Source: Iamia sp035575815 (lineage in GTDB: Bacteria > Actinomycetota > Acidimicrobiia > Acidimicrobiales > Iamiaceae). From it: DNA of 64,000 nucleotides. The notes beneath the pieces are model-generated. The model worked only from the letters and a program-made list of their open reading frames with translations, ran no database searches and was not told where the DNA came from. The translations under genes and the position numbers were made by a program. Shown in pieces: positions 9,617-19,043 of the stretch. Numbering within the stretch: position 1 is the first letter of the stretch; each line of letters opens with the position of its first letter. The stretch covers positions 1 to 64,000 of the forward strand of contig NZ_DATLXO010000088.1 of assembly GCF_035575815.1 (NCBI RefSeq), in the 5' to 3' direction.

Positions 9617-10263
9617 TGTCCGAGGTGCCTCCGGAACCCGGCGAGGCCGAGGAGCCGACCGGCTCACCGGTCGCGCCCGACACCCCCGGCTCCCCGGTCG
9701 CTGACGCGGGCGGGGGCGACGACGGCGACTTCGAGTCGATAGTCGCCGGCCTCGACCCCGCCGGCGCTCCGGGCTCACCCGACGACGGCGGGCCGATGGT
9801 TCCCCCGGCGGACGTGTCGGTCGAGGCCCTGCTCGACGACATCGAGCGACTGACCGGCGAGCGCGACGACTACCTCAACCGGCTGCGCCGGGCCCAGGCC
9901 GACTTCGAGAACTCCAAGAAGCGGCTCCAGCGCGACGCCGGGAGCCGGGCCGACGCCGTGACCGGTCGCCTTGTCGAGGACCTGCTTCCGGTGCTCGACG
10001 CGTGCGACGGCGCCATCGCCCACGGCGAGGCCGCGGTCGAGCCCGTGTTCGCGGCCCTCGTGCAGATCCTCGAGAAGAACGGCCTGGAGCGCATCGACCC
10101 GGCGGGCGACGTGTTCGACCCCACCCGCCACGAGGCGGTCATGCACGAACCCGCCAGCGACGACGACGACCCGGCGCTGTCGGTGGTGGCTGACGTGCTG
10201 CGCATCGGGTACGCCTGGAAGGGTCGGGTGGTCCGCGCGGCCATGGTGAAGGTCAGGGGCTGA
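9616..10263 (+). CDS. grpE: Nucleotide exchange factor GrpE
   Basis: A 215-residue GrpE. The first 75 residues are a low-complexity Pro/Gly/Asp region. A coiled coil follows (LTGERDDYLNRLRRAQADFE, about residues 76 to 100). The C-terminal beta domain contains GLERIDPAGDVFDPTRHEAV, the family block that inserts into the DnaK nucleotide cleft. It releases ADP from DnaK. The start codon overlaps the dnaK stop (TGATG), so the two genes are translationally coupled. Confidence 0.95.
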
Positions 10264-10268
10264 GCGCC

Positions 10269-11435
10269 GTGGCGCCCCAGCGGGAATGGCTCGAGAAGGA
10301 CTACTACGCCCTCCTCGGCGTCTCGTCCGACGCGGACCAGAAGGCCGTCACCAAGGCCTACCGGAAGCTGGCGCGCGAGCTGCACCCCGATGCCAACCCG
10401 GGCAACGCCACCGCCGAGCAGCGCTTCAAGGACGTCTCGGCCGCCTACGACGTGATCGGCGACGCTGAGCGCCGCAAGGAGTACGACGAGGTCCGGGCGC
10501 TCGCCGCCTCGGGTGGCGGCTTCGGCCCCGCTGGCGGCTTCGGCCCCGGCGGCGGCTTCGGGCCGGGTGGCGGTGGCTTCGCCGGCGACCCGGCCGACCT
10601 CGGCGACCTCGGCTCGTTGTTCGGCAACCTCTTCGGTCGCGGGCGGGGCGCACCGGGTGCCCGTCCCGGCGCGCGGCCCGGCCCCCAGCGCGGCCAGGAC
10701 CTCGAGACCGACCTGCACCTGTCGTTCGTCGACGCCGTCGAGGGCGTCACCACCAGCGTCCGCCTCCTGGCTGATGCGGTGTGCGGCACCTGCCACGGTG
10801 ACGGCGCCCGCCTCGGCACCGCCCCCCGACAGTGCCCCCGCTGCGGCGGCCTCGGGTCCATCGCCGAGGATCAGGGTCCGTTCTCCTTCAGCAGCCCCTG
10901 CCCGCAGTGCCGGGGCCGGGGCTCGATCATCGACGATCCGTGCCCCACGTGTGGCGGGTCGGGCATCGAGCGCCGCCCCCGCGAGGTCAAGGTGCGCATC
11001 CCCGCCGGCGTCACCGACGGGCAGCGCATCCGGGTGCGGGGCCGCGGCACCCCGGGTCGCGACGGCGGTCCCGCCGGCGACCTCTACGTGGTGTGCCGGG
11101 TGGCGCCCCACGAGCTGTTCCGGGTCAAGGGCCGCGACCTCACCCTCACCCTGCCGATCACCTTCGCCGAGGCCGCCCTCGGTGCGGATGTCGCGGTGCC
11201 GACCCTCAACGGGTCCACCGTGACGGTGCGCATCGCCGAGGGCACGCCCACCGGACGCACCCTGCGGGTGCGGGGCCGCGGCGTGCCGGCCAGGGCCGGC
11301 CCGGGCGACCTGCTCGTCACCGTCGAGGTGGCCGTGCCCACCCGGCTCACCGCCGCTCAGCGCAAGGCCATCGAGGAGCTCGCCGCCCTCACCGCGGATG
11401 AGTCCCCCCGCGCCCACATGGAGCCGGTCCCGTGA
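10269..11435 (+). CDS. dnaJ: Chaperone DnaJ (Hsp40)
   Basis: A 388-residue type I DnaJ. The J domain is at residues 10 to 75 with DYYALLGVSSDADQKAV and the HPD motif in ARELHPDANPG. A Gly/Phe-rich linker follows (repeated GGFGPGGG). Four CxxCxGxG zinc repeats come next (CGTCHGDG, CPRCGGLG, CPQCRGRG, CPTCGGSG), and then two C-terminal substrate domains. It delivers clients to DnaK and stimulates its ATPase. The GTG start is 5 nt after the grpE stop. This is the DnaJ copy with the extended G/F region that sits in the heat-shock operon of actinobacteria. Confidence 0.96.
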   Translation: MAPQREWLEKDYYALLGVSSDADQKAVTKAYRKLARELHPDANPGNATAEQRFKDVSAAYDVIGDAERRKEYDEVRALAASGGGFGPAGGFGPGGGFGPGGGGFAGDPADLGDLGSLFGNLFGRGRGAPGARPGARPGPQRGQDLETDLHLSFVDAVEGVTTSVRLLADAVCGTCHGDGARLGTAPRQCPRCGGLGSIAEDQGPFSFSSPCPQCRGRGSIIDDPCPTCGGSGIERRPREVKVRIPAGVTDGQRIRVRGRGTPGRDGGPAGDLYVVCRVAPHELFRVKGRDLTLTLPITFAEAALGADVAVPTLNGSTVTVRIAEGTPTGRTLRVRGRGVPARAGPGDLLVTVEVAVPTRLTAAQRKAIEELAALTADESPRAHMEPVP

Positions 11436-11462
11436 CCCGGCCGCGTCGTCGAAGCTCAAGCT

Positions 11463-11501
11463 TTGAGCGGTTGTCCGACCCATGCGCACTCAACCGCTCA
11501 A
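11463..11501. repeat. Inverted repeat between dnaJ and hspR
   Basis: TTGAGCGGTTG (11463-11473) is an exact inverse of CAACCGCTCAA (11491-11501), with a 17-nt loop. A shorter overlapping repeat, GCTCAA (11454-11459) with TTGAGC (11463-11468), precedes it. The arms contain CTCAA/TTGAG words like HAIR half-sites, but the spacing is not the canonical 7 nt. It may be an attenuating hairpin that lowers hspR expression relative to dnaJ, or a second HspR contact. Confidence 0.5.
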
Positions 11502-11594
11502 GGTTCGCCCCGCCGGGGCCACCCTCGTCGTCCGCTGGTCGCCTCTCCGGGGCGGAGGCCGACGGGCGTGCCACCATGGCGGCCGGAGGTCGTC

Positions 11595-11975
11595 GTGGTT
11601 AGGTCCGCCCGAGCCGTCTACGTCATCTCGGTCGCGGCCGAGCTGGCCGGCGTCCACCCTCAGACCTTGCGCATCTACGAGCGCAAGGGCCTGGTCGACC
11701 CGGCCCGCACCGCCGGCGGCAGCCGCCGCTACAGCGACGACGACATCGCCCTGTTGCAGCGCATCACCGAGCTCACCGACGAGGGCCTCAACCTGGCCGG
11801 TGTGCAGCGGGTGCTGGCGCTGGAGGAGGAGGTGCGGGCGCTGCGCGCCGCGCTCCACGGCGCCGAGGCCGCCGCCCGGCGCGAGGTCGCCGAGGTCGAG
11901 CGTCGCCACCGGTCCGAGCTGGTCCCGGTGTCACAGTCGGTCGTCTTGTACCAAGGTCGCCGTCGCCGTCGCTGA
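11595..11975 (+). CDS. hspR: Heat-shock repressor HspR (MerR family)
   Basis: A 126-residue MerR-type regulator. The winged helix-turn-helix is VYVISVAAELAGVHPQTLRI followed by YERKGLVDPARTAGGSRRYS, the HspR subgroup form. A coiled-coil segment of about 50 residues and an Arg-rich end follow. HspR represses its own operon and clpB by binding HAIR sites, with DnaK as co-repressor in studied actinobacteria. I chose GTG 11595 because GGAGG lies at 11585-11589 and homology begins there; the upstream in-frame extension has no family similarity. It is the last gene of the operon. Confidence 0.93.
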   Translation: MVRSARAVYVISVAAELAGVHPQTLRIYERKGLVDPARTAGGSRRYSDDDIALLQRITELTDEGLNLAGVQRVLALEEEVRALRAALHGAEAAARREVAEVERRHRSELVPVSQSVVLYQGRRRRR

Positions 11976-12028
11976 CCGGTGACGACCCCGACGGTGCGGC
12001 CTGACCCGAGCCGGAGCACCATGGGGAT

Positions 12029-12262
12029 GTGACGACCGATGCGGCAACGGCCATCCGGGCCGCCCACGAGTGGTTCGAGGCCAACAGCGGGTGGGCGCCG
12101 CCGGACGAGGAGTGGCTGGCCGACTGGGTGGCCGATGGCCTGTCGCGCTGCCCCGACGACTGCCTGGCGGCCTACGACGGGTGGTGCGAGCACGGCCTGG
12201 CCTCATGGTGGCTGATCCTCCGCGACCTCGACGGCACCCTCGGCGACGACGTCCGCTCCTGA
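12029..12262 (+). CDS. Small uncharacterised protein between hspR and clpB
   Basis: The frame encodes 77 residues rich in Trp and acidic residues (HEWFEANSGWAPPDEEWLAD, then YDGWCEHGLASWWLILRDLD). No domain is recognised. The start GTG at 12029 follows a weak -10-like CACCAT by 6 nt, in the leaderless arrangement seen elsewhere in the window. Codon third positions are strongly G/C, as in true genes. There is no signal peptide or membrane segment; the protein is probably soluble and monomeric-sized. Its position in a heat-shock block might mean co-regulation, which is an inference. It could also be a chance open frame. Confidence 0.5.
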   Translation: MTTDAATAIRAAHEWFEANSGWAPPDEEWLADWVADGLSRCPDDCLAAYDGWCEHGLASWWLILRDLDGTLGDDVRS

Positions 12263-12293
12263 GGCAGGCTCGGGAGAAAACCTGACAATCCCA

Positions 12294-12322
12294 TTGGCAA
12301 GTTCGGGGGCGGCCCTTAGGCT
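12294..12322 (+). promoter_or_regulatory. clpB promoter, leaderless
   Basis: TTGGCA at 12294-12299, a 17-bp spacer and TAGGCT at 12317-12322 form a well-spaced sigma-70-type promoter. The clpB ATG begins only 6 nt after the -10 box, so transcription should start at or next to the start codon. No clean HAIR repeat is visible here, although clpB is an HspR target in other actinobacteria. Confidence 0.7.
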
Positions 12323-12328
12323 GCGGTG

Positions 12329-14812
<2,484 letters not shown>

Positions 14813-14831
14813 TCGACCGACCGACCCGCAC

Positions 14832-14904
14832 TCCAAACCCGTCGTACTGGGCTGCGACCTGGCTGCTCCAGCAGCCAACCCAGCCAGTACGTCGAGGGTT
14901 GAGC
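14832..14904 (+). terminator. Compound hairpin after clpB
   Basis: A long imperfect inverted repeat brackets 14832-14904: CAAACCC..GTACTGGGCTG pairs with CAGCCAGTACGTCGAGGGTTG. An inner hairpin GGCTGC-TCCA-GCAGCC is at 14861-14876. It sits 20 nt after the clpB stop and before the vapB promoter. No T-run follows. A rho-independent-like terminator for clpB is likely. Confidence 0.5.
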
Positions 14905-14961
14905 CCCGGACCGTGGCCCGAGGCGATGGCCTTGCGCATGCAGCAGCGCTATTGTGCATGC

Positions 14962-15198
14962 ATGACCGTCACGATCACCATCCGCAACGTCCCGGATCCG
15001 GTGCGAGATGCGCTCGCGGCTCGTGCGGCCAGCCAGGGCCGGTCGCTGCAGGAGCACCTGCTCCGTGAGCTGACCCGTCTGTCGAGCGCGGCGACGGTTG
15101 ACGACGTGCTCGACCGTGCCCGGGCGCGGGTGGCGGCGACAGGGTCCTCGGTGACGACCGAGTCGATCCTGGCCGCGCGCGACGCCGATCGATGGTGA
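14962..15198 (+). CDS. vapB: FitA/VapB-type antitoxin (ribbon-helix-helix)
   Basis: A 78-residue antitoxin. The N-terminal ribbon-helix-helix is TVTITIRNVPDPVRDALAAR followed by AASQGRSLQEHLLRELTRL, the FitA type. The C-terminal tail (residues 50 to 78) is the part that wraps the toxin. It should neutralise the PIN RNase encoded next to it and repress the operon. A -10 box TATTGT (14950-14955) stands 6 nt before the ATG, which overlaps the palindrome TGCATGCA (14955-14962), a possible operator. The stop overlaps the toxin start by 7 nt. Confidence 0.85.
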   Translation: MTVTITIRNVPDPVRDALAARAASQGRSLQEHLLRELTRLSSAATVDDVLDRARARVAATGSSVTTESILAARDADRW

Positions 15199-15590
15199 CC
15201 GTGGTCGTCGACTCCTCGGTCCTGTTCGCACTGGTGGCGGCGGGGCTGGAGGGAGAGTGGGCGCACACAGAGGTGCGCGGCCATGACCTGGCCGCTCCGC
15301 ACCTGGCGCCCTTCGAGACGGCCAACATCCTGCGACGCCACGAGATGGCCGGTCTGATGACGAGCTCGGAAGCGGTGCAGGCCCATGCCGACCTCGTCGA
15401 TCTGCCCGTCGACCTCGTGGGCTACGGCGCACTCGTGCCGAGGGCGTGGGATCTGCGGGCCAACCTCACGTCCTACGACGCCAGCTACGTCGCCCTGGCC
15501 GAGGCGTTGGGCGTCCCCCTGGTCACGCTCGACCGGCGGCTGGCTCGGGCGCCGGCGTTGGGCTGCGACGTGCGCACCCCCGACAGCTGA
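15192..15590 (+). CDS. vapC: VapC/FitB-type PIN-domain RNase toxin
   Basis: A 132-residue PIN domain. The acidic active-site residues are in VVVDSSVLFAL (Asp near residue 7), FETANILRRHE (Glu), YDASYVALAEAL (Asp) and TLDRRLARA (Asp). All four expected carboxylates are therefore present. Toxins of this family cleave tRNA or rRNA when freed from the antitoxin. It is translationally coupled to the antitoxin by a 7-nt overlap. It is a paralogue of the toxin at 18283-18681 (shared LAEAL..PLVTLDRR). Confidence 0.87.
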   Translation: MVTVVVDSSVLFALVAAGLEGEWAHTEVRGHDLAAPHLAPFETANILRRHEMAGLMTSSEAVQAHADLVDLPVDLVGYGALVPRAWDLRANLTSYDASYVALAEALGVPLVTLDRRLARAPALGCDVRTPDS

Positions 15591-15695
15591 CGATGCCCGC
15601 CCGGCGCCCTTGGGTCGCGGGTCCCTCGCAGCGGCGCGGCAGCATCCGTCCGAGGAGCACTCGGATTCACCGGGTCGGTCCGGTCTACGTCCCCG

Positions 15696-16083
15696 TCAGG
15701 CAGGCGGGATGACGACCGATACGCCCAGGCGGGGCGCGCTTGCCAGCCGCCGATCGGAGGTCACCAGCTCGGCATCGAGCAGCCGGACAAGCTCGACGTA
15801 TACCGCGTCGGCGATGCGGATGTTGTGCCGCATGTCCCACCCCGCTTCGATGATTGGGCGGACCGCCGACCGGTGAAGAGGCCAGGCATGCACTTGGTCG
15901 ACCATCGCACGGGCACGGACGGCATCGATCTCCTCCGTCTGCTCGAACCCGCGGATCGTCCCGATCACCTCGACGTAGAAGTGCTCCGGCACCGAGATCC
16001 CATCGGCCCAGGCAAGCCTCGGTTGGACCCAACGACCTCGGGCCGACTGCAGCAAGACCTCGACTGCGGCCGAGGCAGTCAAC
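15696..16083 (-). pseudogene. PIN-domain toxin with a frameshift at its first catalytic Asp
   Basis: The minus-strand frame from about 16082 to the stop at 15696 reads TASAAVEVLLQSARGRWVQP through YVELVRLLDAELVTSDRRLA, clearly a VapC-type PIN domain with the later catalytic residues. The expected start V-D-A-S is lost: on the minus strand GTTGAC-T-GCCTCG has one extra T (plus 16077). Removing it restores VDASAAVEVLL. No antitoxin gene and no good start codon precede it. It is either a dead toxin or one read from a TTG without the first Asp. A sequencing error is possible. Confidence 0.6.
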
Positions 16084-16126
16084 CGCGTTCGCTGGATCGG
16101 ACCGTTGCGAGCATCTCGGAGGCTGA

Positions 16127-16233
16127 GAGCGTGAGACCGGTGACCGCCTCGCCGTCGCCCTCCTCGAGAGCAAGGTCGCCGACGGCGACAACGTCAAGGT
16201 AGGCGCCGGACGGCGAGATCACCGTCGACGGGT
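16127..16233 (+). pseudogene. Decayed 3' end of a clpB gene
   Basis: Translation gives GDRLAVALLESKVADGDNVKV, then after a one-frame shift DGEITVDG and a stop. This parallels the real ClpB C-terminus at 14709-14812 (GDRLAVDLIEGKVAEGDTVTV..DGAITVEG). The DNA aligns from GAGAGCGTGAGACCGGTGAC onward, with a deletion of a few bases near 16201. It differs at many positions, so it is not a recent copy of the local gene. No promoter or start belongs to it. It lies 1.3 kb after clpB inside the toxin-antitoxin island. Confidence 0.7.
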
Positions 16234-16241
16234 GAGGATGC

Positions 16242-16601
16242 TCAGCCGTGTCGGTCCCACACGAACACATCCGAGTGGTTGTTGGTGTCGTCGGGGACCA
16301 GGGTGCCGGTGATTCGGTCGCCAGACAGCGACAGTCCGCTGGGCAGGCCCGCGGCGGTCCAGGTGTAGGGGGCTCGACCGCCGGTGGCGGTGAGCGTGGC
16401 TGCGTACGGCTGGCCGACGGTGGCGGCGGGCAGTGATGTCGTCGTGATGGCCAGTGGTGGCGCTGGTGGGTGGTGGGGGGTGGGTCGTTGGTGCCGGCTT
16501 GGGCGAGGCGTCGGGTGTAGAGGCGGGTGGATCCGAGCTCGACTTGGCCGCCGATGGCGTCGTCGATGTTGAAGTCGAGCCAGAACCATGGGTTCTCTCA
16601 C
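16242..16601 (-). pseudogene. Remnant of an Ig-like (He_PIG) surface protein
   Basis: The 3' part on the minus strand reads ITTTSLPAATVGQPYAATLT and GGRAPYTWTAAGLPSGLSL, a putative-Ig (He_PIG) repeat. It ends in DDTNNHSDVFVWDRHG, which resembles the last blade of the propeller fragment at 19044-19655. Upstream, another frame encodes NPWFWLDFNIDDAIGGQVEL and GSTRLYTRRLAQAG, so a frameshift separates the two halves. There is no start codon, signal peptide or ribosome site. It seems to be a join of fragments from one or two exported proteins. Confidence 0.6.
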
Positions 16602-16628
16602 CGCTGTCCCAGCAGGTCACGCGGGTCG

Positions 16629-16661
16629 GCAACCGCGAGATCGGCGACCGCCTGGGCCGCA
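16629..16661 (+). pseudogene. Second short clpB 3' fragment
   Basis: Bases from about 16629 read CGGGTC..CA.CG.GAGATCGGCGACCGCCTGG. The 19-mer GAGATCGGCGACCGCCTGG is identical to clpB 14705-14723, and the preceding CGGGTC matches at the same offset. The encoded residues are VGNREIGDRLG against VIQREIGDRLA. The match stops abruptly before the promoter of the Uma2 gene. With the fragment at 16127-16233 it brackets the Ig-like remnant. Confidence 0.5.
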
Positions 16662-16676
16662 TGTACCGTTAGGGGT

Positions 16677-17222
16677 GTGACCGAGGCGATCCTCACCTAC
16701 CGGTGGACCCCCGAGGGGTTCGTGCGGGCCTGGGAGGCGGGGGCGTTCGAGCGGCGGGTGGAGATGGTCGACGGTGAGGTGATCCCTGTGGTGATCGGCG
16801 ATTGGCACGGCGCGACCACGGCCCGCCTCATCCGGGCCCTGTCGGCCGAGGGCGTCGAGATCACCACCCAGACCCTGCCCGCCGGCGATTCGCTGCCCGA
16901 CCCTGACTGCTGGGTCCGCCGGGCTGCCGCCCAGCCGGTCGGGATGCTCGGCGACCGGCTGTCCCGTTGGGCCAGCGACGACGTCGTCCTCGTCGTTGAG
17001 GTGGCCGATCACACCGCGACATTCGACCTGACTGTGAAGGCCCGGCTCTATGGCGAGGCCGGCTTCCCGTCCTACTGGGTGGTCACTCACGAGGCGTTGT
17101 ACGAGCACCTCGGTCCCACGCCGTCGGGCTACAGCCAGCGCAACGAGCACCGCGTCGGCGCATCCGTTGCACTGCCGTACGCCGCCGCCGAGCTCTCGGT
17201 GGCCGGGCTCGTCTCCACCTGA
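16677..17222 (+). CDS. Uma2-family (DUF820) putative endonuclease
   Basis: A 181-residue protein of the Uma2 family, which has a PD-(D/E)XK nuclease fold. Visible family blocks are RRVEMVDGEVIPV, the Pro-Asp of DSLPDPDCWV, and VVLVVEVADHTATFDLTVKA followed by RLYGEAGFPSYWVV. The Asp, the Glu-x-Ala and the Lys fit a nuclease active site. Its biological substrate is unknown; the family is expanded in cyanobacteria and actinobacteria and often sits in variable regions. The GTG at 16677 follows a -10 TACCGT (16664-16669) by 7 nt. No operon partner is seen. Confidence 0.8.
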   Translation: MTEAILTYRWTPEGFVRAWEAGAFERRVEMVDGEVIPVVIGDWHGATTARLIRALSAEGVEITTQTLPAGDSLPDPDCWVRRAAAQPVGMLGDRLSRWASDDVVLVVEVADHTATFDLTVKARLYGEAGFPSYWVVTHEALYEHLGPTPSGYSQRNEHRVGASVALPYAAAELSVAGLVST

Positions 17223-17282
17223 TCGAAGCAGTCGCCCTGAGAGGCTCGGTGCGGTGCGGCCGCTCCCCGATGCGAAGCCGGT

Positions 17283-17777
17283 TCAACGATGTCCCAGCAG
17301 GGCGCGAAGGGCCGGCAGGATCAGTCGGTCCTTGGGCCGGTCGGCGGCCTCCTTCGACCGGATGACGTCCTCGAGGGCGGCCACGGCGACCGACGTGCCG
17401 TCGAGGTCGACGACCACCGCCCCCGGGCGTAGGTCGTCCCAGCCGTCGGTGCCGGTCGGGATGAAGGAGATGTCGAGGTCGCCGTGGCGTGTCGTCAGGT
17501 TCCACACCCCGGAGCCAAGGAGGCTGCGACCGTCGTGGTCGAAACTCAGGCCCCCGACGATCCCCGCCACCCGGATGCGGGCATCGAGCTCCGCGAGGGC
17601 GGAGGAGAGCCGCTGGGCGTTCGGCGCGTCTCGACGGGGGGTGATGTCGATGTCGGTCGTGACGTGGTCGGCACCGTGGAGCGCGGCGGCGATGCCTCCG
17701 ATCACCACATGGTCGACCCCGTGGGCCGCGAGCACGCGCAGGATCGCACCGGGGTCGAAGGGCTCGGGATCACGCAC
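17283..17777 (-). CDS. Nucleotidyltransferase-fold protein, possible toxin partner
   Basis: A 164-residue protein with a minimal nucleotidyltransferase core. HVVIGGIAAALHGADHVTTD has the GG-x-A motif and is followed by IDITPRRDA with the metal-binding Asp pair (DID). It resembles the MNT/AbiEii-related or DUF6036 group. Such proteins transfer nucleotides to tRNA or proteins in several toxin systems, but members with this length also have unknown roles. It starts 4 nt downstream of an XRE-type regulator gene on the same strand, so the two form an operon. A type II or IV toxin-antitoxin pair is an inference. Confidence 0.7.
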   Translation of the reverse strand: MRDPEPFDPGAILRVLAAHGVDHVVIGGIAAALHGADHVTTDIDITPRRDAPNAQRLSSALAELDARIRVAGIVGGLSFDHDGRSLLGSGVWNLTTRHGDLDISFIPTGTDGWDDLRPGAVVVDLDGTSVAVAALEDVIRSKEAADRPKDRLILPALRALLGHR

Positions 17778-17781
17778 CAGG

Positions 17782-18138
17782 TCACCGTCGCGCCGCGGAC
17801 ATCGACCGGCGCCCGCGCAGGACGAAGTTGGCCGCCCTGGTGGCCCGGTCGAGGCGCTGCGCGGGGGTGAGGCGGAGGTTGGCCTCGATCCGGGCCCGTT
17901 GCCCGTCGTCGAGCGTCGCGGCCTCAGGCTCGACGGCGCCCTCGGCGACGAAGGCCAGGTCGTGGCCGCACGCCGCGGCCAGGCGGTGGGCCGTGCGCAG
18001 CGATGGTGACACCGCCCCGCGCTCCCACCGGGCGATCGCGGACTGCGTGGTGCCGACCCGTCGGGCCAGCTCGGCTTGGGTCAGACCGGCCCTGAGGCGC
18101 AGGGCCCGGATCTGGTCCTCGGCGGTCGGATCGTCCAT
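17782..18138 (-). CDS. XRE-type helix-turn-helix regulator, possible antitoxin
   Basis: A 118-residue protein. Residues 8 to 62 are an XRE helix-turn-helix (IRALRLRAGLTQAELARRVG and TTQSAIARWERGAVSPSLRT). The C-terminal segment RARIEANLRLTPAQRLDRAT is a motif I associate with regulators encoded beside nucleotidyltransferases. It heads a two-gene operon with the protein at 17283-17777. A -10 box TAGCGT (plus 18145-18150) is 6 nt before the ATG. A CACAT-N5-ATGTG repeat near the -35 position is a likely autoregulatory site. Confidence 0.8.
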   Translation of the reverse strand: MDDPTAEDQIRALRLRAGLTQAELARRVGTTQSAIARWERGAVSPSLRTAHRLAAACGHDLAFVAEGAVEPEAATLDDGQRARIEANLRLTPAQRLDRATRAANFVLRGRRSMSAARR

Positions 18139-18164
18139 GGTCCGACGCTATCGACTGGTGAGTG

Positions 18165-18179
18165 CACATCTGTTATGTG
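18165..18179 (-). promoter_or_regulatory. Candidate operator of the XRE regulator
   Basis: CACAT (18165-18169), 5 nt, ATGTG (18175-18179) is a perfect short inverted repeat. It covers the expected -35 region of the regulator at 17782-18138, whose -10 is at 18145-18150. The arms are only 5 bp, so it is a candidate only. Confidence 0.4.
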
Positions 18180-18282
18180 ACCTCGCTCCTGAGCGGTCGG
18201 CGACAGCCGAACCCGACCTCAGACCCATTGCGGCCATCGTGCTGCGGGCGTCAGGGGTTGAGGGGTTCAGGGCGGCGCGGCG

Positions 18283-18681
18283 TCACGAGCGTGGGGGCAC
18301 CAGGATCTCGCAGCTCGGACCGGGGGCGCCGGCCATGCGACGGTCCAGGGTCACCAAGGGGATGTCGAGCGCCTCGGCCAGGGCCAGGTAGGCCGCGTCG
18401 TACGCGGTCACGTTGTGGCGAAGGACCCAGACGCGGGCGGCGAACGGCCGATAGGGGTAGAGATCGATCCGCAGAGCGACGAGGTCGTGGTGGGCCAGCG
18501 CTCCGGCCGTCGAGTTGATGAGCGATGCGCCCTCGAGGCGGCGCAGCACGTTGGCCACCTCGACCACGGCGTGGTGGGGCGCGGCGAGGCGGGACCCGGC
18601 GACGTGCTCGGCCGCCCAACGCGCATCGCGCCCCTGGTCGGCGAGGGCCGACACCAGCACCGAGGCGTCGACCACGATCAC
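18283..18681 (-). CDS. vapC: VapC/FitB-type PIN-domain RNase toxin
   Basis: A 132-residue PIN domain with all acidic positions: IVVDASVLVSAL (Asp near residue 5), VEVANVLRRLEGA (Glu), YDAAYLALAEAL (Asp) and TLDRRMAGA (Asp). It should be a Mg2+-dependent RNase held inactive by the antitoxin encoded upstream. Its ATG overlaps the antitoxin stop by 4 nt (18678-18681). It is paralogous to the toxin at 15192-15590 and lies in the opposite orientation, about 3 kb away. Confidence 0.87.
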   Translation of the reverse strand: MIVVDASVLVSALADQGRDARWAAEHVAGSRLAAPHHAVVEVANVLRRLEGASLINSTAGALAHHDLVALRIDLYPYRPFAARVWVLRHNVTAYDAAYLALAEALDIPLVTLDRRMAGAPGPSCEILVPPRS

Positions 18682-18917
18682 CGGTCGCGATCGGCGCGAA
18701 GGGCGGCGAGGATCTGGTCGGTCCCGATCGACTGGCCGGTCGCATCGACCCGGTCCCGGGCCCGGGCGACGACCTCGGCGACGGTCGGGAGACCGGCCAT
18801 CTCGTTCACCTCACCGAGCAGGTACTCCTGCAGCGACTTGCCCTCCGCCGCGGCCCTCGACGCCAGCACCTTGCGGGTGGCTTCGGGCACGTTTCGAATC
18901 GTGATCGTCGTGGCCAT
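18678..18917 (-). CDS. vapB: FitA/VapB-type antitoxin (ribbon-helix-helix)
   Basis: A 79-residue antitoxin starting TTITIRNVPEATRKVLASRA followed by AEGKSLQEYLLGEVNEMAG, the same FitA ribbon-helix-helix as at 14962-15198. The tail from residue 50 is the toxin-binding part. It should bind its own promoter as a complex with the toxin. A -10 box TACTCT (plus 18924-18929) lies 6 nt before the ATG, giving a leaderless mRNA. Toxin and antitoxin share a 4-nt overlap. Confidence 0.86.
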   Translation of the reverse strand: MATTITIRNVPEATRKVLASRAAAEGKSLQEYLLGEVNEMAGLPTVAEVVARARDRVDATGQSIGTDQILAALRADRDR

Positions 18918-19043
18918 GCCGTCAGAGTAGCGACGTAGCCGCGGCGATGCCGCCGGATTCTCGTCAGGGGCGGCCGGTCCGAGGCGCTCGGCGGCCGAGT
19001 CCTCGACAGGAGGCGGGCGGGCGAGGTCGGCCGGACGAATGAG

